From positions 1 through 64,000 of IMG/VR virus record IMGVR_UViG_3300043788_000101: a DNA stretch of 64,000 nt; one strand, 5' to 3'. Positions 25,718 through 32,489 of this stretch are shown in pieces; the first letter of the stretch is position 1; each line of letters starts with the position of its first letter. The stretch comes from a virus. Both the position numbers and the translations under genes were made by a program. Below the pieces are notes generated by a model that was given only the letters and a program-made list of their open reading frames with translations, did not search any database and was not told the DNA's origin.

Positions 25718-26284
25718 ATGGCCGGACGGCGTTGGAAGTACGCGAGCAAGGTCGAGGCAACGCAGGCGCGCATAGAGCGGCAGCGTCGATACGACGAGGC
25801 CAGGTATCCACGCGAGGCTGAGCGCCGCAAGGCACGCACTGCGGCGTGGCGCGCAGCGAACCCAGAGAAAAAACGCGCGCAACGCAAAGCCGAGTACGAG
25901 CGCAATAAGGAGGCCGCGAAGGCTGCCGCTCGCGAGTGGACGCGTACCCATCCAGAGCACGCAGCGGCCACGCATCGGGCGTACCGAGCGGCCAATCACG
26001 AGGCTGTTCTCCACGCAGAGCGCGTGAAAAACGCTCGTCGCAAAGGCGCTCCAGGCCACTTCACCGCCGAGGACATCAGGCGCATCTACAACGAGCAAGA
26101 GGGTTGCTGCTACTACTGCGGCAAGTCTCTGACGCGTTACCACATCGAGCACAAGACTCCGATCGTGCGCGGTGGCAGCAACGACCCGGAGAACATCGCC
26201 GTAGCGTGCGCGAGGTGCAACTTGCGCAAGGGCTACATGACCGAGCAAGAGTTTCGTGAGGTCAGAGCGCAATCGTCTGCGTAG
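25718..26284 (+). CDS. HNH freestanding homing endonuclease
   Basis: Long basic N-terminal region with repeated NPEKKRAQRKAEYERNK-type helices (possible DNA-binding arms), then GCCYYCGKSLTRYHIEHKTP and GGSNDPENIAVACARCNLRK, the classic zinc HNH. Located between the capsid gene and a small head gene, with its own promoter-like box. Confidence 0.93.
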   Translation: MAGRRWKYASKVEATQARIERQRRYDEARYPREAERRKARTAAWRAANPEKKRAQRKAEYERNKEAAKAAAREWTRTHPEHAAATHRAYRAANHEAVLHAERVKNARRKGAPGHFTAEDIRRIYNEQEGCCYYCGKSLTRYHIEHKTPIVRGGSNDPENIAVACARCNLRKGYMTEQEFREVRAQSSA

Positions 26285-26300
26285 GTGAGCACGTCTCAAT

Positions 26301-26327
26301 GATGTTGCTCGCAGTGGGAGCAACATC
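26301..26327 (+). repeat. Perfect 10-base hairpin touching a start codon
   Basis: GATGTTGCTC (26301-26310) and GAGCAACATC (26318-26327) form a perfect stem with a 7-base loop; the ATG of the next gene starts two bases after the stem. No separate ribosome binding site is visible, so the hairpin occupies the place where one would be. Confidence 0.75.
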
Positions 26328-26329
26328 GA

Positions 26330-26626
26330 ATGTGGCATGACCTAACAGGTTACATTCCAGGATACGGTGCCGGCACAAGCGGCACCGGCACCGTGGTCGT
26401 CCCGTCGGGCGGGTGCATCACGGGAATCCTGGCGCACGCCTCCGCGGGTTCGGCCACGGTCACCATCTTCGGTGGAGCGGCCATCCCGATCATCAACGGA
26501 GCGCCGCCGACGTTCATCCCGTTCAATCACGACCTCTACGTGTCGAACTCCGGCAATAGCGGAGACGTCGTATTCCTGAACACGGACGTTGCGGTCGTCT
26601 TCTGGGTGCGCGCCGGCAACTACTAG
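26330..26626 (+). CDS. Small Gly-rich head/neck protein (98 aa)
   Basis: ATG 26330 immediately follows a strong hairpin. The protein starts WHDLTGYIPGYGAGTSGTGT and then is an all-beta sandwich (VVVPSGGCITGILAHAS, VTIFGGAAIPIINGAPP, VVFWVRAG). Position between capsid and gp36-type genes suggests a decoration or connector component. Confidence 0.75.
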   Translation: MWHDLTGYIPGYGAGTSGTGTVVVPSGGCITGILAHASAGSATVTIFGGAAIPIINGAPPTFIPFNHDLYVSNSGNSGDVVFLNTDVAVVFWVRAGNY

Positions 26627-26633
26627 AGAAAAC

Positions 26634-27074
26634 ATGACCCTCTACGCCCAGGTCACCGACGTCGTGAGCGTAGGGATGCAAGCGAACGTGGTCTCACGCC
26701 TGCAGCCTTCCCAGCAGCAAGCGTGCCTCGCGGACGCAAGCTCGGAGGCCGACGCGCACTTTCGTGGGCGCTGGGGTTACTACAACGTCCCGCTTCTCGC
26801 GTGGGATCCGGTCATCACCGGGGCCGTGGCGCGAGTCGCGGCCTACCGCATGGTGCTCGTCTCGGGCATCAACGTCGACAGCAACGATTACAAGCTGGCC
26901 GAGGCGCTCTACAAGAGCGGGCGCGAGACGTTCGACGCCATCCAGCGTCAGCAGCTCCACCCGATCGTGACGCTCGCGAATGGCCAGCTCCCGGGGCAAC
27001 AGCAGCCGAAGGTCATCTCGTTCTCGGTCATCGACCTTGCGACTGGAGCAAAGGCGGCACGACGTGGCTGGTAG
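26634..27074 (+). CDS. Head-tail connector, Mu gp36-like (DUF1320)
   Basis: 146 residues. TLYAQVTDVVSVGM at the start, QQQACLADASSEADAHFRGR and AYRMVLVSGI in the middle match DUF1320: an all-helical adaptor that sits under the portal. Its stop overlaps the next GTG region. Confidence 0.85.
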   Translation: MTLYAQVTDVVSVGMQANVVSRLQPSQQQACLADASSEADAHFRGRWGYYNVPLLAWDPVITGAVARVAAYRMVLVSGINVDSNDYKLAEALYKSGRETFDAIQRQQLHPIVTLANGQLPGQQQPKVISFSVIDLATGAKAARRGW

Positions 27075-27522
27075 TGGAGACGCGGCTGCAGCCGAGATGC
27101 AGAAGATCGCGAGCGCGATTCGAGCGCTCACGCACGTGCCATCGCGCGCGAGCCGCGGGGCAGCGCACTCGATCGGCCAGCTCATCGATCGTCAGTTCGA
27201 CACGGGGACCGATCCGTACGGCAAGCGGTGGAAGCCGCTCAAGCCGAGCACGATCGCCCGCAAGGGCCACGCTCAGATCGGCGTCGATACCCATCGCATG
27301 CGCGATTCGCTCGAGGTCAAGCCGATGAGCGGAGCCGGTGTGCAGATCACGGCCGGGCCCGAGTATACGGCCTACTTCTCGCGCAAGCGTCCGCTCTTTC
27401 CGACGCATGGCCTCCCTCGCGCGTGGCGCAACGCCATCACGGACGCCCTCAACGTCGAAGCCAAGGCGGTTCTCGCCGGCACGGGCGCGACGGGCGCGAT
27501 CCTCGACCAGGCCGCGGAGTAG
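27064..27522 (+). CDS. Virion morphogenesis protein, Mu gpG-like (tail completion)
   Basis: GTG 27064. Conserved family segments: LIDRQFDTGTDPYGKRWKPL, KPSTIARKG, HRMRDSLEVKP, GPEYTAYFSRKRPLFPTHGL, PRAWRNAITDAL. Family members join the tail tube to the connector and are needed for stable heads and tails. Confidence 0.88.
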   Translation: MAGSGDAAAAEMQKIASAIRALTHVPSRASRGAAHSIGQLIDRQFDTGTDPYGKRWKPLKPSTIARKGHAQIGVDTHRMRDSLEVKPMSGAGVQITAGPEYTAYFSRKRPLFPTHGLPRAWRNAITDALNVEAKAVLAGTGATGAILDQAAE

Positions 27523-27525
27523 AGC

Positions 27526-28128
27526 GTGACCGGAGTCATCACGCAGATCGTCGCCGCGCTCGGCGACACGCTGAACGTCCTCCTCACGAACGCGCAGCAA
27601 CGCCCGCTCCAAGATGGCAAGATCCTTATCGGTCGCGAGCACGTGGCGGACGGTTCCGCGGCTCCGCGCGTCGTCATGATCCCGATGACGTCGCGCTACG
27701 AGGTCGCGCGGCATTCTCCGTCGACGTACCTGCCCGTCGACGCCAATGGGCGCGCATTGCGATGGCGAGCGCGCCCGCTCTGGTCGGAGGCGCTCACGAT
27801 GCAGTGTCACTGCTGGGGCGACACCGAGAGCTTCTCGGCCACCGACCCAGCGCGCGGCTTCAACGCCGCCCAGGCCCTAACGCATCGTCTCTTCACCGCG
27901 GCCTACCTCATCATGACGGCCAACGGCTGCAGGCCGACCGCGGGCGCATGGGGAGACCAGGCGACCGACAAGCCGGATCTACTCACTTCGGGTCACTACA
28001 CGGTAGTGGGGCTCGAGGTCGACATTCCGATCACCGATCAGGCGCTGCGATTCGTGCCGCCTGGCACGATGATCGAACGGCCGGATCCAGCGCGCAGCCC
28101 GCTATTCACGGCGCCAGCTGGCGACTAA
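27526..28128 (+). CDS. Tail terminator/neck-like protein (200 aa)
   Basis: GTG 27526. N-terminal helix GVITQIVAALGDTLNVLL then a beta core (VVMIPMTSRYEVA, TMQCHCWGDTE, YTVVGLEVDIPITDQ). Order after gpG and before the sheath fits the tail-terminator slot (Mu gp37/38 position). Confidence 0.78.
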   Translation: MTGVITQIVAALGDTLNVLLTNAQQRPLQDGKILIGREHVADGSAAPRVVMIPMTSRYEVARHSPSTYLPVDANGRALRWRARPLWSEALTMQCHCWGDTESFSATDPARGFNAAQALTHRLFTAAYLIMTANGCRPTAGAWGDQATDKPDLLTSGHYTVVGLEVDIPITDQALRFVPPGTMIERPDPARSPLFTAPAGD

Positions 28129-28186
28129 CTGGGCGCTTTCGCACATACGGAAACCGCACGCATGCGCGTGTAACGCAGGCGCCCAG
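28129..28186 (+). repeat. Inverted repeat leader before the sheath gene
   Basis: CTGGGCGC (28129-28136) pairs with GCGCCCAG (28179-28186). The 42-base interior contains the palindrome CGCATGCG, giving a branched hairpin. It lies in the 111-base spacer ahead of the sheath gene, the most highly expressed tail protein, so an RNA-stability or processing element is plausible. Confidence 0.6.
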
Positions 28187-28239
28187 CCGGGCTGCCATGG
28201 GCCGACAACTATCAACGGCAGCAAGAGGCAAAGAACTAC

Positions 28240-29808
28240 ATGGGCAGCAACGGATACGTTCAGGTCAATTTGGTCGACGGAGGAGGGGCCGCAATCGTCG
28301 TCCCCAACACGCAAGTGCAAGTCGTCATTGGTGTTGCTTCGTCTGGCACCGTCAGCACCATTACGGCCACGAAGTCGCCATCCACGCTAGCCTCAACCTT
28401 CGGCTGGGGTCCGCTGCCTGAGGCGGCAGCGCTCACGTGCCTCGCGGGCGGCACCGTGCTCGCGATTCCGGTCACCAAGGCTACAGCAGGCGCGCTCTCG
28501 GCGGTTACGACATCGCAGGGCACTGGAGGCTCGACGGGCACTTCGGTCACGACTGTCAGCGGCACGCCATACGACACATATTTCGTCGAGGTTCTCTATA
28601 CGACGGGCGGCACGATCGGAACTGGGCCAATCGCGTTCACGATATCGCTCGACGCCGGGCGGAGCTACTCGCCGACCATTCAGATCACGACCGCGACCAC
28701 GTACCTCATTCCGGGCACGAACATCACGCTCAACTTCGCGGCAGGCACCAAGGTCGCCGGCAACTACGATCAGTTCTGCTCGACTGAGCCGCTCTGGAAC
28801 GATGCGGGAGTGCTCGTGGCGCTCAACGCGCTTGCCGCGAGCCCGTACGGTCAACAGGGCTTCGGCAGCATGCACATCGTCGGCGGGTCGACGTCGCCAG
28901 GCTTCGGCACGAGCGGCGCAGCTGGCAGCGACGTGACGGCCATCGCAGGGGACTCGTCGGGCTACATCACGGCGTGGTCCACGAACACCCAGCCCATCTA
29001 CGCGGATGCGATCTTTTCGGCGCGTGACGCGGAGGCACCGACTGTCTGGGGCGGCAGCGGCGGTGAGACCGACTCGCAGTGGCAGACGTCGATCCTCACG
29101 GGTTTCAGCGCCGTCGCGGCGCGGCGCGCGAGCGTCTGCGCGGCCTACTACAACATGCCCTCGGCGCTCATCAACCCGCTCGGAATGGTGCCGCGGTTCC
29201 GGCGTTCGATCGCCTACAGCGTGGCACAGCGCACCGTGCTCATGAGCGGTCCGCAGCGGAGCTGGGGCCGCGTCAAGGATGGCCCGCTCGGCAATATCGT
29301 CATCAATCCGCTGTCGGACCCGACCGACGGGTTCAACTACCACAACGAGGCGATCAACCCGGGGCTCAACGCCGGTCGCTTCGTCACGACGACGACGCGC
29401 GCGTATCTCCAGGGCGTCTACGTCCTTCAGGCCAACAACTTCGCCAGCACCGGCTCGCAGATCAACTCGCGGCCCCTCATGGCCGTCTGGAACGTGGCGG
29501 CCACGATCCTCGTCCAGGTGGGGCAAGACCTCATCAACGACAACGTGCGACTGCTGCCCGCGGGCACGCTCGATCCGCGCGACGCGGCGACGATTCAGTC
29601 GAACCTACTCTCGGCCATCACCTCGAATATGACGGCGCAGCAGATGATCTCGAGTGCCACGGTCATCGTCGACCAGACCGCCAACGTTGGGCTCAACGGC
29701 ATCGTGCCCATCACGTGCACGCTGACGGCGCGCGGCATAGTGCTCCAGGTCAACATCAACCTCCAGTACAGCGACTCGAGCCAGGCCGGCCCGGGACAGC
29801 TCGGCTAG
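28240..29808 (+). CDS. Tail sheath protein
   Basis: 522 residues behind AAGAGG. The C-terminal 250 residues show the contractile-sheath core (RSIAYSVAQRTVLMSGPQRS, NPLSDPTDGFNYHNEAINPG, NAGRFVTTTTRAYLQGVYVL, NSRPLMAVWNVAATILVQVG), and the N-terminal half is Thr/Gly-rich. The upstream insertion region varies between phages. Its presence together with the tube gene and gp46/47 baseplate genes identifies a myovirus-type tail. Confidence 0.88.
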   Translation: MGSNGYVQVNLVDGGGAAIVVPNTQVQVVIGVASSGTVSTITATKSPSTLASTFGWGPLPEAAALTCLAGGTVLAIPVTKATAGALSAVTTSQGTGGSTGTSVTTVSGTPYDTYFVEVLYTTGGTIGTGPIAFTISLDAGRSYSPTIQITTATTYLIPGTNITLNFAAGTKVAGNYDQFCSTEPLWNDAGVLVALNALAASPYGQQGFGSMHIVGGSTSPGFGTSGAAGSDVTAIAGDSSGYITAWSTNTQPIYADAIFSARDAEAPTVWGGSGGETDSQWQTSILTGFSAVAARRASVCAAYYNMPSALINPLGMVPRFRRSIAYSVAQRTVLMSGPQRSWGRVKDGPLGNIVINPLSDPTDGFNYHNEAINPGLNAGRFVTTTTRAYLQGVYVLQANNFASTGSQINSRPLMAVWNVAATILVQVGQDLINDNVRLLPAGTLDPRDAATIQSNLLSAITSNMTAQQMISSATVIVDQTANVGLNGIVPITCTLTARGIVLQVNINLQYSDSSQAGPGQLG

Positions 29809-29831
29809 GCGCGTAGGAGAACTGCAAGCCC

Positions 29832-30365
29832 ATGGCAAACGTAGGACTAAACCTCGGCGTCCAGGTCGGGGGTTTCGGCGTCCCGCTCCAGTACCCGCTT
29901 ATCAACGGCGTGTCGTACTCGTTCGCGTCGATCGAGTTCAAATTCGCCGGAGGACCGCCAATCACGGCGGTTTTGTCGGTCGATTACAAGATCAACCGAG
30001 AGCGCAAGAAGACGTTCGGGACCAACGTCAACCCACTTCGCAAGACGCGAGGCAAGATCGACTACTCTTCCAAGTGGAAGATGGCGCTGCCCGAGGCCTA
30101 CAACCTCATCGGAGCCCTGGGCGCACAGGACCCTTCCGGGCTGAACGCCTACGGCGACGTCTTCTGGGTGGCGACGGTCACGTACTCGGAGAACGGGTTC
30201 TCGACCAACGTCATCACCATCGAAGGCAACACGATGGACACCTGGGAGAACTCGCACGCGGAAGGCGTCGAGGAGCCGGTGGTGGAATTTGAAACATCTC
30301 CATTAATGATATTGTTGAATGGCCAGCCCATGTCGTCGATTCCGTTGTCGGCGCCTCAGTTCTGA
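29832..30365 (+). CDS. Tail tube protein
   Basis: 177 residues behind AGGAGA. Core GVSYSFASIEFKFAGGPPIT, NRERKKTFGTNVNPLRKTRG, YGDVFWVATVTYSENGFSTN and a beta hairpin-rich fold match tube proteins adjacent to sheath genes in Mu-like phages. The last 70 bases are less GC-rich and merge into the promoter-like box of the following endonuclease. Confidence 0.85.
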   Translation: MANVGLNLGVQVGGFGVPLQYPLINGVSYSFASIEFKFAGGPPITAVLSVDYKINRERKKTFGTNVNPLRKTRGKIDYSSKWKMALPEAYNLIGALGAQDPSGLNAYGDVFWVATVTYSENGFSTNVITIEGNTMDTWENSHAEGVEEPVVEFETSPLMILLNGQPMSSIPLSAPQF

Positions 30366-30377
30366 TATACTGGGCGC
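30345..30377 (+). promoter_or_regulatory. Promoter-like element of the endonuclease after the tube gene
   Basis: TGA-TATACT (box at 30366-30371), an extended -10, lies six bases before GTG 30378; TTGTCG at 30345-30350 is a possible -35 with short (15-base) spacing. Confidence 0.55.
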
Positions 30378-31085
30378 GTGAAACGGGGCCCACGCAATCA
30401 TACCGAACCTCAACGCTGCGACCTTTGCGCTACTGAGAACTCACTAGCGTTCAAGACGCAATGGCAGCACGTTTGCGAACCCTGCAAAGCTGCTAGGCGC
30501 GCGAAGTACCGCGAGACGAATAGTAAACATGTGCTCGCGTATGCACGAGAGCGGTCCGCAAAGATTCGGGCTGAGCATCCCGAAAGAATCAGGGCGGCGA
30601 AACGAGCCTCGGACCGTCGATGTGCGGCGCGCAAGCGAGCCTACGATAAAAAGTACGCCGCCGAGCACCCAGACAAGATGCGTGAGATTTCGCGACGCGC
30701 AGTCAAGAAGTGGATGGCCAAGCCGGAAAACAAGGCGAAGCATATAGCCTGGACGAAGGCGAACCCAGAAAAGCGTCGCGCCTACGCCCGCAAGTGGATT
30801 GCCGCCAACCGCTGGCTGACGTGCCTGTACTCGCAAAACCGCCGGGCGCGTGAGCAACTGGTAGCCCACACCCTGACGCTAGCCGAGTGGCGAGCCATCC
30901 TCGACTACTTCGGTCACGCGTGCGCGTACTGCCTGCGCGGCAACGTGAAGCTCACCATCGAGCACGTCGTCCCAATCATCGAAGGCGGCCCACACTCAGC
31001 CGAGAACGTGGTGCCAGCCTGCGCATCGTGCAACTCGACGAAGGGCCGACGTAGCATCCTCACGATGCTCAACCGCGCAGCCTAG
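30378..31085 (+). CDS. HNH freestanding homing endonuclease
   Basis: 235 residues. N-terminal zinc finger RCDLCATENS ... HVCEPCKAARR, a long basic helical spacer, then FGHACAYCLRGNVKLTIEHV and [20 protein letters not shown], the HNH. The C-terminal domain is closely similar to that of the gene at 45258-45842, so the two are recent relatives. Inserted between tube and chaperone genes. Confidence 0.93.
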   Translation: MKRGPRNHTEPQRCDLCATENSLAFKTQWQHVCEPCKAARRAKYRETNSKHVLAYARERSAKIRAEHPERIRAAKRASDRRCAARKRAYDKKYAAEHPDKMREISRRAVKKWMAKPENKAKHIAWTKANPEKRRAYARKWIAANRWLTCLYSQNRRAREQLVAHTLTLAEWRAILDYFGHACAYCLRGNVKLTIEHVVPIIEGGPHSAENVVPACASCNSTKGRRSILTMLNRAA

Positions 31086-31180
31086 TCACTCACACAAGTT
31101 TACCGGCCGGGTCACCAGCCGAGCAACGCAAAGCGGGTCGCCGCCGAGCGTTGCACCTTCATCCAAAGGAGACCCGAGCC

Positions 31181-31519
31181 ATGTCCGTCAGCGAAAGTGT
31201 AATCCCGCAAGCGAAACTCGAAGCCCTCGAAGCCATGCACAAGCGCATCGGCGTCGTCACCCACCCCGACGGCAAGTCGTGGGCGGTCGTGCTGCGCAAG
31301 CCTGCGCGCTCCGAGTACAAGCTGTTCAAAGCGAACGCCAACAACCCGAGCACGCAGGCGGAGGCGCAAGAGAAGCTCTTCAAGGCGACCTGCTTGATCC
31401 CCGAAGGTCAGCCGGCCATCGAAGCGCTGCTCGAGGACTGGCCGGGCATTCCTGAGGCCTGCAGCAAGACCTTTCAGATGCTCGCCGGCATGTCGGGTGT
31501 CGAAGAGGGAAAATCCTAA
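31181..31519 (+). CDS. Tail assembly chaperone, short form (gpG-like)
   Basis: ATG 31181 behind AAAGGAGAC; an ATG 30 bases earlier lacks such a site. 112 residues, helical with a central beta hairpin (IGVVTHPDGKSWAVVLRKPA). Position between tube and tape measure genes defines the chaperone slot. The sequence ends with a heptamer G-GGA-AAA in the reading frame right before the stop, so a fraction of ribosomes should shift -1 and add the next frame (31513-31686), giving a 168-residue fusion. Confidence 0.85.
   Translation: MSVSESVIPQAKLEALEAMHKRIGVVTHPDGKSWAVVLRKPARSEYKLFKANANNPSTQAEAQEKLFKATCLIPEGQPAIEALLEDWPGIPEACSKTFQMLAGMSGVEEGKS
31507..31513 (+). promoter_or_regulatory. Slippery heptamer for -1 ribosomal frameshift
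   Basis: GGGAAAA aligned to the zero frame as G GGA AAA, two codons before the TAA of the chaperone gene. It has the X XXY YYZ form and differs by one base from the lambda G/GT site. Slippage leads straight into the downstream open frame. Confidence 0.75.
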
Positions 31520-31686
31520 TGTCCCTGCGCTACAAGCAGCGCAGGGACGCGATCACCTTTGCAGACGGGCTCGACGAGATGCTCCGCGGCGAGGACACGC
31601 TACCCGCAGAGGCTGCGCGTCTAAACGTCGCGGAGCTTCTTCTTATTTGCGGCAACTATATGACGGATGGTAAGTTCAGTAAGTGA
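31519..31686 (+). CDS. Tail assembly chaperone, frameshift-extension domain (gpT-like)
   Basis: 55 codons in the -1 frame relative to the chaperone; an ATG at 31519 shares a base with that stop, but by analogy with lambda gpGT the main product is expected to be the fusion made at GGGAAAA. Protein-like content: ITFADGLDEMLRGEDTLPAE, AARLNVAELLLICGNYMTDG. Too short to be found by length filters. Its last four bases overlap the start of the next endonuclease. Confidence 0.75.
   Translation: MSLRYKQRRDAITFADGLDEMLRGEDTLPAEAARLNVAELLLICGNYMTDGKFSK
31647..31682 (+). promoter_or_regulatory. Promoter-like element inside the chaperone extension
   Basis: TTGCGG (31647-31652), 18 bases, then TGG-TAAGTT (box at 31671-31676), exactly six bases before GTG 31683. 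Same layout as in front of three other endonuclease genes, here embedded in coding DNA. Confidence 0.45.
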
Positions 31687-32219
31687 ACCTAGCCAACTAC
31701 GCGCGCGGCCCGCGACCCAAGGGAGAGCCGCTTTGCTGCAACGGATGCGAGACGACCGATCCGAGCGCATTCCGTAACCCACTATGCGACAGATTCTGCA
31801 TATCGTGCAGAGCTATCAGGCGTAAAGCCAAGCTCAATCGGCCGTACTACATAAAGTACGCGAAACGCAGGCAGCAGGACCCGGAATTGCGAGCCCGTGA
31901 CCGGGCGCAGAAACGCAAGCGCGAACGTGAGCGCTACGAGACTGAGCCTGGATACAGGGACCATAGGCGCAAGCGTCACGCGGCATGGAAACTGGGCATT
32001 GCGAGGTCCGACGTAGAGAGCCTCATCGAGGCAAAACGTAGGCCTTGTCCGATATGTATGAGACAAAGAACGGTGCGGCATATGGCGATAGACCATGACC
32101 ACAAGACTGGGAAGGTACGCGGCGTTATATGCATTTCGTGCAACACCGGAATAGGCCAGTTCCGAGATGACATAGAAGCCATGATGCGCGCCGTCGCGTA
32201 CCTCAAAGAGCATAGTTAG
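31683..32219 (+). CDS. Endonuclease VII-type freestanding homing endonuclease
   Basis: GTG 31683. N-terminal zinc finger CCNGCETTDPSAF ... CISCRAIRRK, basic helix, then CPICMRQRTVRHMAIDHDHK and GKVRGVICISCNTGIG. Relative of the minus-strand gene at 21803-22333 (same DHDH.TG.VRG.[I/L]C core and same C-terminal helix). Inserted between the chaperone extension and a small tail gene. Confidence 0.92.
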   Translation: MNLANYARGPRPKGEPLCCNGCETTDPSAFRNPLCDRFCISCRAIRRKAKLNRPYYIKYAKRRQQDPELRARDRAQKRKRERERYETEPGYRDHRRKRHAAWKLGIARSDVESLIEAKRRPCPICMRQRTVRHMAIDHDHKTGKVRGVICISCNTGIGQFRDDIEAMMRAVAYLKEHS

Positions 32220-32486
32220 ATGGCCCGCATCCGAATCGTGACCAAGCGACCACCGCAGCCCGAACGCGTGCCTGGCTATCCGCGTATCAACGGCGTGCAG
32301 ACGAGCCTCGTGGACTGCTACTTCTACGCCGTTGCCGACGACGGAACGGAGGAGCCGCTTCACGGCGTGACAGCGTTCGCGATTGATTGCTCGGAACCGA
32401 CGGAAGCCCTCCGAGCCACGATTCAGTTCGTCGATGTGGACATCGACATCGAGGCGGAGACCAGCGACATACCGGAGCACGGGTAA
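32220..32486 (+). CDS. Small tail protein (88 aa)
   Basis: ATG follows the endonuclease stop directly. All-beta (LVDCYFYAVADDGTEEPLHG, ALRATIQFVDVDIDIEAETS). Position just before the tape measure suggests an assembly or tube-initiator role; not recognised. Confidence 0.72.
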   Translation: MARIRIVTKRPPQPERVPGYPRINGVQTSLVDCYFYAVADDGTEEPLHGVTAFAIDCSEPTEALRATIQFVDVDIDIEAETSDIPEHG

Positions 32487-32489
32487 AGC

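Noticed and set aside
31123-31154. Inverted repeat GCAACGC/GCGTTGC before the tail chaperone gene
   Set aside because: Seven-base arms with an 18-base loop in GC-rich DNA can arise by chance; no other support.
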